Shown here: positions 41,530 to 49,594 of the stretch, piece after piece | How the letters are laid out: each line of letters begins with the position of its first letter | Position numbering within the stretch: position 1 is the stretch's first letter | From: an uncultured Candidatus Saccharibacteria bacterium | GTDB lineage: Bacteria; Patescibacteriota; Saccharimonadia; Saccharimonadales; Saccharimonadaceae | Reading direction: 5' to 3' | Length of the DNA stretch: 64,000 nt | NCBI GenBank assembly: GCA_947087275.1 | Contig: CAMUBZ010000001.1 | Coordinates: forward strand, 1 to 64,000 | The notes under the pieces: generated by a model | Seen by the model: the letters and a program-made list of their open reading frames with translations, nothing else | Told to the model about the DNA's origin: nothing | The model's database searches: none | Made by a program: the position numbers and the translations under genes

Positions 41530-42105
41530 ATGAAGAAGATTGTGCTAAAAAGTCAGGTGCCAGATCGGGCGAAGTTGGAGAAGAAAGTGGCTAATATCGG
41601 CATGGAGTTCTCGCCAGCGGTGTGGCAGAGTGAGCGGATTTATTGGCCGAGCGATTTTCGGCCAGGCACTAATCAACCACGGTTGATTTTGCGGACTGAG
41701 GTAGCACAGACTGACCAGCCGGCGACATATTATTTATATTTGAAGCGACATATTGAAGATAGTGGCTTGGATTTTGTGCATATGACGACAGTAGGAGATT
41801 ATGCGGAAGCGATTGAGATTATTAAACAGCTGGGGTATCGTGAGGCAGCAGACGTGAGTCGCCAACGGCAAACTCTACAATTAGATGGTCATACGACTTT
41901 GTATTTGGATACGGTTGAGGGGATTGATGGGACTTTTCTGAAACTAGAGGTGGAAATGGCAGATGATACTGTGCCGGTGGATGCAGTGCGGGCGACGCTA
42001 TTTGAGACGTTGGCACTTATGGGTTTAAAGACTTTTATGATGCAGACTTATGCAGAACTGTTGGCGGGGAATGTGTTGCAGCCGTATTATTTGCCAGAGA
42101 AGTAG
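41530..42105 (+). CDS. CYTH-domain protein (class IV adenylate cyclase/thiamine triphosphatase-like)
   Basis: The 191-aa protein reads as a beta-tunnel CYTH domain: a Lys-rich start (MKKIVLKSQVPDRAKLEKKV), LILRTEVAQ, YYLYLKRHIED, a paired helix with LGYREAADVSRQRQTLQ, LYLDTVEGIDGTFLKLEVEM. These enzymes bind triphosphorylated substrates; the exact substrate cannot be told. ATG 41530 is 6 nt after TATAAT (41518-41523): leaderless. A longer frame at 41452 lies over the promoter and is rejected. Confidence 0.75.
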   Translation: MKKIVLKSQVPDRAKLEKKVANIGMEFSPAVWQSERIYWPSDFRPGTNQPRLILRTEVAQTDQPATYYLYLKRHIEDSGLDFVHMTTVGDYAEAIEIIKQLGYREAADVSRQRQTLQLDGHTTLYLDTVEGIDGTFLKLEVEMADDTVPVDAVRATLFETLALMGLKTFMMQTYAELLAGNVLQPYYLPEK

Positions 42106-42118
42106 GATTATCTCCCAC

Positions 42119-42346
42119 TCCTACATACCTAATACAGTACTAAGGCAGCGGAGGGGGAAACTATGCCAACGGTGGTCTGGACCAGCTGATGGGACAACTG
42201 TAATATTATTGAACACAATATAATACGCACTAGGCGTAGTCGAACCATCAACACGCGTAGATGAGCCTCGTGAGGACCACATATAACTATGCAAGCCAGC
42301 ATTCCAGGCCTTACCGTTATTTGGGCTTATATCCCCGCTGCGCACG
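42119..42346 (-). mobile_element. FISUMP cassette element 3, single half
   Basis: Only one half is present. The terminal repeat (42119-42160) gives the invariant end; the inner edge is CCCGCTGCGCACG (42334-42346). It encodes 74 codons on the minus strand (RSGDISPNNGKAWNAG, YMWSSRGSS, VPSAGPDHRWHSFPLRCL). There is no partner half and no opposite terminal repeat. Confidence 0.75.
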
Positions 42347-42366
42347 AAGATGAAACTGTATTGAAT

Positions 42367-43404
42367 TTATCCTCGTGGTGGTTCTCCTTCGGGCTCGGAG
42401 AGTAATTTCTTGGATTTGATTTCGTAGCGGCGGCCGTTGACAGGGGAAATGTAATAATCTTCGGCGAGCAAATTGACAAACATGGTGAGGTCTTTGTCAT
42501 CCATGATGATAATTGAACCATCATCATCGGTCATGAGCTCAAGCTGCATGTCGTCGGCGTAGTCGATCAACTTGTCCTGGGGCATTTCCTCGGCAATATC
42601 GAGCGATTGAAGTTTTTTCACTAATGGTTTTTTGTCTTGCAATAAACCATTGAGGGTGAGACCTTCGGCAAAAGAGAGTTTGTATTTGTCGGTCAGCTCT
42701 TTGGCCTTGGCGTCGGCGATCACTTGAGATTTGTAATCGTATTGGAAGAGGTTCTCGAATTTGGTTTGGTTGAAAATAATGACAGTGTCGTCAACGATGG
42801 CAACTTGGTTGTCGTCGGGGACTTTGAGAGCGACTTCGGCAGAAAACGGCTCAAAACCTTCGCCATTGAGTTCCCAGGATGAACCGCCTTTGAGGGCGGC
42901 ACTGGCAGAAATGCCTTTGGCAATGTAGAAAGTCTTGCTGCCACCCTCGGCACCGGGGTAGGTGAAACGGGCGATAATGCCTTTGATTTTTTTGAACTCG
43001 TCGAGGTGGTCACTCATGGAGTCGATGTCGCGGTATTCGTGTTCGATCAGGTGGATGAGCGTCTCAGCGCGACCGACATTGCTGAGATTGGTGCGGTAGA
43101 TGACCTTGTCTTCACCATCGGATTTCTCGTATTCGCGACATTCAAGGCCTTTGTCGGCTTCTTTGATAATATAGCCGGTGGCCTCTTGCATAAAGAGGGC
43201 CTTGACGGAAGTAGTGAGGCTTTCGGAATAGCGTACACGATAAGGGGTATAGTTTTTGTTGAAGAGAAAAAGTTCGACTGAAACGTTGTTTTTGATTTCG
43301 TCGACTTCATTGGCCCAATGAAAAACGTCGAAAGTGTTACCTGTGTTAGTAGTAACAGGGGTGGACACAGGGGCCTGGGTCTCCGGCTGTGCAGATGAAT
43401 CCAT
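42367..43404 (-). CDS. KwaB-like DUF4868 protein
   Basis: The 345-aa soluble protein resembles KwaB, the DUF4868 partner of the Kiwa antiphage system. Features are an N-terminal sheet region, KIKGIIARFTYPG, AIVDDTVIIFNQTKFENLF (strand, strand, then the Phe-rich 'F-x-x-x-F-x-Y' helix), and the C-terminal FVNLLAEDYYISPVNGRRYE, matching 'LL-N-D-D-Y-x-x-S-x-x-T-G-x-x-Y-E'. Usually it follows KwaA, a four-helix membrane protein; here no KwaA is in the operon, though a four-helix membrane protein is divergently encoded at 43660. A GCGAGG site and TATAAT (complement of 43428-43433) precede it. The family call is from memory. Confidence 0.6.
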   Translation of the reverse strand: MDSSAQPETQAPVSTPVTTNTGNTFDVFHWANEVDEIKNNVSVELFLFNKNYTPYRVRYSESLTTSVKALFMQEATGYIIKEADKGLECREYEKSDGEDKVIYRTNLSNVGRAETLIHLIEHEYRDIDSMSDHLDEFKKIKGIIARFTYPGAEGGSKTFYIAKGISASAALKGGSSWELNGEGFEPFSAEVALKVPDDNQVAIVDDTVIIFNQTKFENLFQYDYKSQVIADAKAKELTDKYKLSFAEGLTLNGLLQDKKPLVKKLQSLDIAEEMPQDKLIDYADDMQLELMTDDDGSIIIMDDKDLTMFVNLLAEDYYISPVNGRRYEIKSKKLLSEPEGEPPRG

Positions 43405-43477
43405 AGTTTACCTCGCTTATTTGCTCCATTATAGCATAAAAAATCGCTCAAAGTAAGGAAAATTTATGTTACTGCTA

Positions 43478-43659
43478 TTGACTTTTTGAGTAAAGTGTGC
43501 TACAATGGAAGGTGACGAGATAATCAAATGTGGATTATTGCAAGATGATTGTTTCGCCAATAACTGATTGTTGGGGCAAATTTTGCAGGCCCCGAGCACC
43601 TTAACAAATTACTCATGTTAGAGGTGCTTTTTATTTTTCTGTCAAAGGAGGAGAAGATT
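43478..43659 (+). promoter_or_regulatory. shared-type promoter with attenuator leader
   Basis: TTGACT (43478-43483), 17 nt, TACAAT (43501-43506), context AAGTGTGCTACAATGGAAG. The leader has a GGGGC/GCCCC stem (about 43573-43593) and then AGCACCT (43595-43601)/AGGTGCT (43622-43628) followed by TTTTATTTTT. That is a terminator just before the AAAGGAGG site, so expression is probably attenuated. Confidence 0.7.
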
Positions 43660-44439
43660 ATGACAGTAGAGAAAATGCGCTACAAGTATTCGTCGGCAAT
43701 GGTGGCAATTGTTGCTCATATTTTGCTGCTGGTGGTTTGCATCTTGCAGCTGCGGGCAATTGCGGTAGTATCTACGGCGGAAGCGAAAAATGGCATTACG
43801 ATTGACACTGGAGGGTTGACGAGAAGAGAAGAACATACGGTAGTTTCTGACTCCGAGAAAGCCTTGAGGGCGTATATTGATGATGAATTCGTTGACCCAG
43901 TAGCGTTTGCTTTTAAGTATGAGGCCAGTTCGCTCCATTTGGATACTAAAGGTTGGAGCCCTTCGACTGTCAAGAACAAGCTGATATGGTGGAATTGGAC
44001 AATCGTATTTGTGATTGGGCTTGCGGTTGCTATCCGGACACGCTGGAAGATGTATAAGGCATTAGACGCCGAAAAGAATCACGGTACGATTATCATGGAA
44101 AAAGTCAGTAGCTATGATGAGGCTTTCGACAAGCGCAGTGTGGCGTATCTGTTGACCTTGCTGATTCTTTGGGCGTTTGGTATTGTGACTTATCACCCGA
44201 TTTTCTTTGGACTGCTTGGGCTGGTCATCGTCGAATGGCTGGAAGCAGCACGTTTCAAGAGCTACGGTGGCATTATCTTTGGTAATAAAGAAGACGGGAG
44301 CACGATATCCAACGAAGGCTCGTTGAAGAGGAAAATTGCTGAAACTCTGGGTTTTGGTAATGTGAATACTTCTAACGGGCGGCGAACCCGCGGTAAAGGC
44401 AATAGAATTGAGCCTAGCGGTTGGGGCGATGACCAGTGA
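43660..44439 (+). CDS. four-helix membrane protein, unknown
   Basis: The 259-aa product begins at ATG 43660 behind AAAGGAGGAG. It has a hydrophobic helix at 12-36, an extracytoplasmic region of about 70 residues, and three more helices near 108-128, 165-182 and 186-203, then a basic Gly-rich tail (NGRRTRGKGNR). No family recognised. It shares its promoter type with the gene at 18347, another four-helix protein. It is divergent from the KwaB-like gene, and KwaA is also a four-helix protein, but I see no specific KwaA feature. Confidence 0.7.
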   Translation: MTVEKMRYKYSSAMVAIVAHILLLVVCILQLRAIAVVSTAEAKNGITIDTGGLTRREEHTVVSDSEKALRAYIDDEFVDPVAFAFKYEASSLHLDTKGWSPSTVKNKLIWWNWTIVFVIGLAVAIRTRWKMYKALDAEKNHGTIIMEKVSSYDEAFDKRSVAYLLTLLILWAFGIVTYHPIFFGLLGLVIVEWLEAARFKSYGGIIFGNKEDGSTISNEGSLKRKIAETLGFGNVNTSNGRRTRGKGNRIEPSGWGDDQ

Positions 44440-44451
44440 GTAATTTGGAAA

Positions 44452-44492
44452 CGGGCGCTGCGATAATAGAAATATTATCAAAACAGCGCCCG
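44452..44492 (+). terminator. hairpin terminator
   Basis: CGGGCGCTG (44452-44460) pairs with CAGCGCCCG (44484-44492), with an inner GATAAT/ATTATC stem. Confidence 0.65.
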
Positions 44493-45058
44493 AGTTCTGT
44501 TTCTGGGATGTGGAAAACTTGGCAAAAATGGCTGGGTTTTCCACATTGTGGAAAAGAGAACAGGGAATCATGGCGAGAAAATTGCCAAAAATTGAAAAAA
44601 CTGAAAAATTTTGCGAAAAACCGCTTGCGTTTTTTGAAAAAGTCGGGTAAACTTAAATCAGTGGACGAACACCCACACAAACACAGCAAAAAACTACAAA
44701 AATAAACATAATAAAAATGACTTGTAGGAAATGTGACTGAGCGAGGGGTTGCCACAAAACAAAATTAAAGTAACTTAACAGCGTTTGAGATCGACCAACT
44801 AGGAGTTTTTGCGCGCGTTTGGGATACGCGACACCGAATCCAATAAGCACTTCCAAACAAACACCTCCCAATTAACTCTATGGTATTCATCTTTTGATGA
44901 AACCAACCCACTTTTACACTTTAAGTCTCTCAACGGCCACAGATATGGTGTACTTCGGTACAGCGTTTGTGGTAGATAACAGTGTAACGATAAACAAAAA
45001 TTTTACGCAAAGACAAAAACGCGGAAATTTCTAGTTGAACGGTCTCAAACAAAGAGTG
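44493..45058. other. long non-coding gap with DnaA-box-like sites and hairpins
   Basis: No convincing gene in 566 nt. Three DnaA-box-like 9-mers (TTTTCCACA type) lie within 47 bp: 44509-44517 (minus), 44537-44545 (plus), 44547-44555 (minus), followed by A-rich DNA. From 44640 to 45000 the plus strand is A/C-rich, opposite to the G/T-rich coding strand, which suggests a minus-strand RNA or a skew boundary. A UUCG-type hairpin (CCACA...GTAC TTCG GTAC...TGTGG, about 44938-44973) lies within TTACACT/AGTGTAA arms. Confidence 0.4.
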
Positions 45059-45070
45059 TATAATATACAC

Positions 45071-45946
45071 ATGGAAGAACTTCATCAGCCTGTATTATTA
45101 TCGGAAGTACTTGAAGTTTTGCAGCCGAAGCCCGGGGAATCATATATGGATCTCACGGCGGGGTATGCAGGGCATGCGAGTAGGATTTTGGATGTAACAC
45201 AGAACTATAAAGACGCGGTCTTGGTAGACCGGGATGAAAATGCGATTAAGGTTTTGCAGGAGAAATTTGCGAATTTTCCGGTGAAACTGAGGCATCAAGA
45301 TTTTTATAGTGCGGTGCTACAGGAAATTGAGTGTGGAAACTGTTTCGATATGATATTAACGGATTTTGGGGTTTCTTCTCCGCAGCTAGACAGAGCGGAG
45401 CGGGGGTTTTCCTTTGCTAAAGATGGTCCGTTGGATATGCGAATGGACCAAGCGCAAGAGTTGAATGCTAGTGTGATAGTGAACAAATGGCGAGAAAGCG
45501 ACATTGTAGACATACTAGAACGATATGGCGAGGAAAAACCGGGATTTGCAAAGTTGATTGCGCGGACGATTGTACATGGGCGACCGTGGACTTCGACGCA
45601 GCAGTTGGGTGAAGCTTTGGCAAAATTTGGCCGAGGTGGCCGAGTGCATCCTGCAACGCGAACATTTCAGGCAATTCGAATTGCCGTTAATGATGAACTA
45701 GGTGAGATTGAGCGGACTTTGCCGTTGATACCGAAACTTTTGAAGTCGGGTGGCAGAGTAGCCATGATTACGTTTCATAGTCTAGAAGACCGATTGGTAA
45801 AAGATTTTTTGAAGGCCGAAAGTAGCCTGGGTGAGGAATCACCCCTAGAAGTATTGACTAAAAAACCAATAACTGCGGAAAATGAGGAGTTGTTTATCAA
45901 CCCAAGAGCGAGGAGCGCTAAACTACGCGCAGCCAAAAAGAAGTAG
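45071..45946 (+). CDS. rsmH: 16S rRNA (cytosine-1402-N4) methyltransferase RsmH
   Basis: The 291-aa SAM-dependent enzyme heads the division cluster. Features are HQPVLLSEVLEVL, the SAM site YMDLTAGYAGHAS, DFGVSSPQLD, the GFSFAKDGPLDMRMD segment, and MITFHSLEDRLVK near the C-terminus. TTGAAC (45035-45040) and TATAAT (45059-45064) precede ATG 45071, with 6 nt between: leaderless. A longer frame (45035) is rejected. Confidence 0.96.
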   Translation: MEELHQPVLLSEVLEVLQPKPGESYMDLTAGYAGHASRILDVTQNYKDAVLVDRDENAIKVLQEKFANFPVKLRHQDFYSAVLQEIECGNCFDMILTDFGVSSPQLDRAERGFSFAKDGPLDMRMDQAQELNASVIVNKWRESDIVDILERYGEEKPGFAKLIARTIVHGRPWTSTQQLGEALAKFGRGGRVHPATRTFQAIRIAVNDELGEIERTLPLIPKLLKSGGRVAMITFHSLEDRLVKDFLKAESSLGEESPLEVLTKKPITAENEELFINPRARSAKLRAAKKK

Positions 45947-46085
45947 AGTGTGGAGATTCTAATTCTGTCAGCTGAAGTAGGGAAGTGAGTGAGGTTTCGC
46001 GAGGTAAGAGTGAAAGCGAGATTTTGCTATCTAGACTTTTGGTTAGATAAAAATAAAAACAAAATATAAAAAAGGAGGCAAAATT

Positions 46086-46154
46086 ATGCCACGTCAAATT
46101 ATTGTAACCAGCAACCGTTCTCGCGCGCAAAAAGTGCAAGTGCACTTCCGCTAA
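46086..46154 (+). CDS. 22-codon ORF with strong ribosome site
   Basis: ATG 46086 follows AAAAAAGGAGGCAAAATT and reads MPRQIIVTSNRSRAQKVQVH-FR then TAA. It is very basic. The stop directly abuts the palindromic element at 46153, so it could be a short peptide gene, a leader peptide, or a longer gene cut by the element. It lies in the rsmH-ftsL gap. No homologue recognised. Confidence 0.4.
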   Translation: MPRQIIVTSNRSRAQKVQVHFR

Positions 46155-46291
46155 AACGGTAAGAAGCTTATCCGTGGGTCTTCGGAACTGCGGGTAAGGT
46201 CTTCGACATGTTGCCCTGCGGGCTTATAACATGTCTCTGGACCTTAGCCCTGTTGATGTTCCGAATACCTCACGGATAAGCCCTACGGTTT
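46153..46291. repeat. palindromic element, family copy B
   Basis: Arms CTTATCCGTG (46167-46176) and CACGGATAAG (46271-46280), extended by AAACGGTA/TACGGTTT and CGGAAC/GTTCCG. The core 46190-46254 matches the priA core (7222-7286) over 65 nt with compensating changes. Confidence 0.85.
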
Positions 46292-46411
46292 GAGTGAAAC
46301 TTTCGGGCGGAGTTTGGAGGATTTTTGATGCCTGCTATGGGCCGCAAGGCTCACCAAAAATGGTTAGAGTTAACCAAGAGATGAAGTGTTTACCCAATAT
46401 ACATGACCTTC

Positions 46412-46460
46412 CCGGAGAGTCGCTAGATTACTTATGGCTCTGTCTAGCGCTCCTCTCCGG
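46412..46460. repeat. inverted repeat in the rsmH-ftsL gap
   Basis: CCGGAGAG...CGCTAGA (46412-46427) pairs with TCTAGCG...CTCTCCGG (46443-46460). A frame-spanning ORF here (46294-46494) is only open by chance. Confidence 0.6.
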
Positions 46461-46520
46461 TCTAAGATTGAAATTTATACATTTATTAAATTAAACAAAA
46501 ACAGCGAGGAAAATAAACTA

Positions 46521-46874
46521 ATGAGACCACAAGCAACTTACACGACAAGGCGTGGAACGACGATGTCGACGAGTTGGTCGCGGAACCAAAATACGGTGCG
46601 ACATAAATCGAAGTCACTCGGGACGATTTCGAATACGATGATTGTGGGGATGTTGGTTTTGATTGTGGGTTTGATTTATGTGGCACAGGGAACGCAAGCC
46701 ACAAACTATGATTATGAACTTTCGGCGATTGATGATGAGATTGCGGAACTTGAAGCGCGCAAAGAGGATTTGGCGGTAGAAAAGGCGCGTTTGACATCGA
46801 TTGCAGCCACCGAGAATAGCGAAGTGGCGAATAATATGGAGACGGCGAATAACAGCGGGTTTGTGACGGAATAA
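46521..46874 (+). CDS. ftsL: FtsL-like bitopic division protein
   Basis: The 117-aa protein has a basic cytoplasmic tail, one transmembrane helix (about 40-60, IVGMLVLIVGLIYVAQG) and a short coiled coil (YELSAIDDEIAELEARKEDL). This topology and its place between rsmH and the class B PBP identify an FtsL/FtsB-type divisome protein; the sequence itself is poorly conserved in the family. ATG 46521 is chosen after GAGGAAAATAAACTA. Confidence 0.65.
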   Translation: MRPQATYTTRRGTTMSTSWSRNQNTVRHKSKSLGTISNTMIVGMLVLIVGLIYVAQGTQATNYDYELSAIDDEIAELEARKEDLAVEKARLTSIAATENSEVANNMETANNSGFVTE

Positions 46875-46875
46875 A

Positions 46876-46985
46876 CAATAACATTATTATCTCAGAGACC
46901 CGCTCCAGCGCCCGTCCGCACGGAGCTGTCGCTCTTCGCTGCGCGCGTGCTCGCTCTTTTAGTCTCTTCGATTATAACGTTATTG
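46876..46985. repeat. palindromic element between ftsL and ftsI
   Basis: Left arm 46876-46899 (CAATAACATTATTATC...) and right arm 46961-46985 (...GATTATAACGTTATTG) are inverted copies with few mismatches. It ends 10 nt before the ftsI -10 box. Confidence 0.75.
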
Positions 46986-47007
46986 CTTAATATGATATAA
47001 TATTGTT

Positions 47008-48741
47008 ATGAGTCGTAACCGTTTTCTCAAGTTTGGACTTTTGGCTGTGGTGGCAGTGATTGTAGCGCGGCTGTTTTTTATTCAGATTGTGCAGCATGAT
47101 TATTGGGTAGAAAAGGCAGCAGCGCAGCAGATGATGCAATATACTTTGCGGGCGGAACGAGGGGAGATTTACATGATGGATGGGGATGAGCCGGTGGCGG
47201 TGGCAATGAACGCGACGGTTTATACGGTGATTGTGGACCCGATGTTGACGGATCCAGACGAGGCGAAGCAGGTGTTGACGCCGATTCTGGGAGATAAGCG
47301 GGTGGCGGAGTGGGATGATGTGTTTGCGAACCGGTCACTAAGGTATTATATTGTGGGGAAGAATGTGGAGCGCAAGGCAGCAGAAAAGGTGGCCGAGGCG
47401 GAACTTCCTGGGGTGTGGTTGCAGGCGAATACTAAGCGTGTGTATCCGGAGGGGAGTTTGGCGGCGACGGTGCTGGGGTTTGTAAATGCGGACGGCGTGG
47501 GACAATATGGGATTGAGGGGGCGCTGAATGAGCGACTAATAGGGAAAGACGGTTTATTGAAGACGGTGAAGGATGTTAACAACGTGGCGCTGTCGATTGG
47601 AGATGATAATATTAAAGTGCCAGCAGAAGATGGTGATGATGTGGTGCTGACGATTGATCGGAATTTGCAATATGGGGTGGAGAAGATCCTGACAGAACAG
47701 ACGGGGAAGATTGGCTTTAAGAACATTAGTGCACTAGTGATGAACCCGAATAATGGGGAGATTTTGGCGATGGCAAATATTCCGGGGTATGATCCAGCGG
47801 ATTTTGGTAATGTGGAAAGTGCGGCGGATTACGTGAATCACGTGGTGGAAGATCCATACGAGCCGGCGAGTGTCTGCAAGACGTTTGCCTTCGCGACAGG
47901 CATGGAATATGGGGTGATGACGGCAGAAACGACGTTTAATAATGAGAATGTGACATATGTGGATGATTGGCCGATTAAAAATTCTACCCAAAAGACGGAA
48001 CTATTAGGGATGGTAGATATGCAAACGGCGCTGAATTGGTCGTTGAATACTGGTTCGACGCAGGTATTACGCTGGCTTGGAGGGAGCGAGACGGATATTA
48101 ATGCGCAGGGGCGTGAGCGGTTGTATGACTATTATTACAATCATTTTGGACTGGGGCAGGCAACAGGGGTTGAACTTTTTGAAGCGACGGGGATTGTGTA
48201 TGAACCACATGCAGATATTTATGGCATTGATTCGACTTATGCCAATATGACTTTTGGGCAAAATATGCAGGTGACGATGCTACAGGTGGCGGCGGCGTTT
48301 GCGTCGGTGATTAATGGTGGAGAATTTTATACGCCGACGGTAGTGAAAGGCGTATTGAAGGACGGTGAGATTGTGGATGCAGTGCCGCGAAAGGTAGTAC
48401 GGAGGACGGTTTCGCAAGAGACAAGTGCAGCGATGCGTGAGATGCTGTATAATACGCGGCGAGCGTATCGTGCGAATGGGGCGGATAAAGCGGGGTATTA
48501 TATTGGCGGGAAAACCGGCACAGCGCAGGTGATTAAGGATGGGGAGTATTCGTTTGATGAGACGGTGGCGACGTATATTGGTTTTGGGGGTACAGAAGGG
48601 GAATTACCGCAGTATTTGATTATGGTGCGAGTGTGGGAAGATGGTAAGACGGCTGGAGGTGAGGCACAGGCTTTGCCGGTGTTTAATGTGCTGAATAGCT
48701 ATGTGCAGGATTATTTGAAGATCAAGCCAGCAGGGATGTAG
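47008..48741 (+). CDS. ftsI: class B penicillin-binding protein (FtsI/PBP2 type)
   Basis: The 577-aa transpeptidase has an N-terminal membrane anchor (FLKFGLLAVVAVIVARLFFI), a pedestal domain, and transpeptidase motifs: S-x-x-K in PASVCKTF, S-x-N in WSLNTGS, and K-T-G in GGKTGTAQ. No PASTA domains. It crosslinks septal peptidoglycan with FtsW. TATAAT at 46996-47001 lies 6 nt before ATG: leaderless. Confidence 0.93.
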   Translation: MSRNRFLKFGLLAVVAVIVARLFFIQIVQHDYWVEKAAAQQMMQYTLRAERGEIYMMDGDEPVAVAMNATVYTVIVDPMLTDPDEAKQVLTPILGDKRVAEWDDVFANRSLRYYIVGKNVERKAAEKVAEAELPGVWLQANTKRVYPEGSLAATVLGFVNADGVGQYGIEGALNERLIGKDGLLKTVKDVNNVALSIGDDNIKVPAEDGDDVVLTIDRNLQYGVEKILTEQTGKIGFKNISALVMNPNNGEILAMANIPGYDPADFGNVESAADYVNHVVEDPYEPASVCKTFAFATGMEYGVMTAETTFNNENVTYVDDWPIKNSTQKTELLGMVDMQTALNWSLNTGSTQVLRWLGGSETDINAQGRERLYDYYYNHFGLGQATGVELFEATGIVYEPHADIYGIDSTYANMTFGQNMQVTMLQVAAAFASVINGGEFYTPTVVKGVLKDGEIVDAVPRKVVRRTVSQETSAAMREMLYNTRRAYRANGADKAGYYIGGKTGTAQVIKDGEYSFDETVATYIGFGGTEGELPQYLIMVRVWEDGKTAGGEAQALPVFNVLNSYVQDYLKIKPAGM

Positions 48742-48767
48742 GTGTTTTTACCCAACTAATTTTTCCT

Positions 48768-48932
48768 CTAATAACCTTAGACCCTCAGCACGACTTCCTC
48801 GCGTCCGATGCTTGAGCCAGAATCTCCGGCTATGCCGTCGCAAAAGTTCCGCGAACTATCGCGCTGACTTTTGCTAGATTCTGTCTCCTTCATCGGGTTC
48901 GTCACTATGTGCTGAGGGTCTAAGGTTATTAG
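48768..48932. repeat. palindromic element downstream of ftsI
   Basis: Perfect 23-bp arms at 48768-48790 and 48910-48932 (beginning CTAATAACCTTAGACC). Inside, GATG/CATC, CCAGAATCT/AGATTCTG and GCAAAAGT/ACTTTTGC pair in order, giving a 165-nt bulged hairpin. Confidence 0.85.
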
Positions 48933-48968
48933 TGTAACAATCAGTCGACCTATATCTACTCTCATCTC

Positions 48969-49172
48969 CTATATACCTAATACAGTACTAAGGCAGCGGA
49001 GGGGGAAAGCGTGCAGGCGGTAAGAAGGGCCGTTAGATGGAGAAATAACATTACTATATATAGATAAATTATACCTATACCCAGCATTAGCAGCACGCGA
49101 TGCAACGATTCCGCCGTCGCTAGCAGGTGCTTCTATAATACCCCAGTCGGTACGGATATTCCCGCTGCGCAC
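48969..49172 (-). pseudogene. silent FISUMP C-terminal cassette 4A
   Basis: It reads RSGNIRTDWGIIEAPAS, GGIVASRAANAGYRYNLSI, ISPSNGPSYRLHAFPLRCL and the invariant end (with I in place of the last M). There is no N-terminal domain. Confidence 0.65.
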
Positions 49173-49393
49173 GGGAAACTGGTACAAAAATGTAAAACTG
49201 TACCACTTGGCTACGAATTGTAACAGGGATAAAAGACAAATCATACTGGTACAAAAGTTAAAAAGTGTATCAGTATAGTTATGTCAAAAACTAAACTGAA
49301 CTATTTTAGTGTTTTTATTCACTTGGTTATAGATCCTACCTCTGTAACCTTAAAGTAGAAATTGAATAAAACTGCTCTTTTTATTCAGTTGGC

Positions 49394-49594
49394 GTGCGCA
49401 GCGGGTATGTTAATCTAGCTGTAGTTGATGGTACGTCTGGGTTTGCTAGTCGGAACGGCTATGGTTGGTCATCGCGAGCAGTGGCTACTAATGCTTATCT
49501 CCTTGAATTTTATACTGCAGCACGTCCATCCTCAACAGGTAACCACTTCTTCGCTTTCCCCCTCCGCTGCCTTAGTACTGTATTAGGTATGTAG
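49394..49594 (+). pseudogene. silent FISUMP C-terminal cassette 4B
   Basis: It reads RSGYVNLAVVDGTSGF, NGYGWSSRAVATNAYLLEF, RPSSTGNHFFAFPLRCL and the invariant end. This copy is closest to the FISUMP consensus (Y-x-W-S-S-R-A...A-Y-x-L-x-F). Confidence 0.65.

Noticed and set aside
44436-44705. 89-codon ORF downstream of the membrane protein
   Set aside because: It begins at GTG inside the previous stop region and runs through a terminator hairpin; composition is Lys-rich and A-driven.
46294-46494. 66-codon ORF between rsmH and ftsL
   Set aside because: It spans inverted repeats, has no ribosome site and no recognisable protein pattern.
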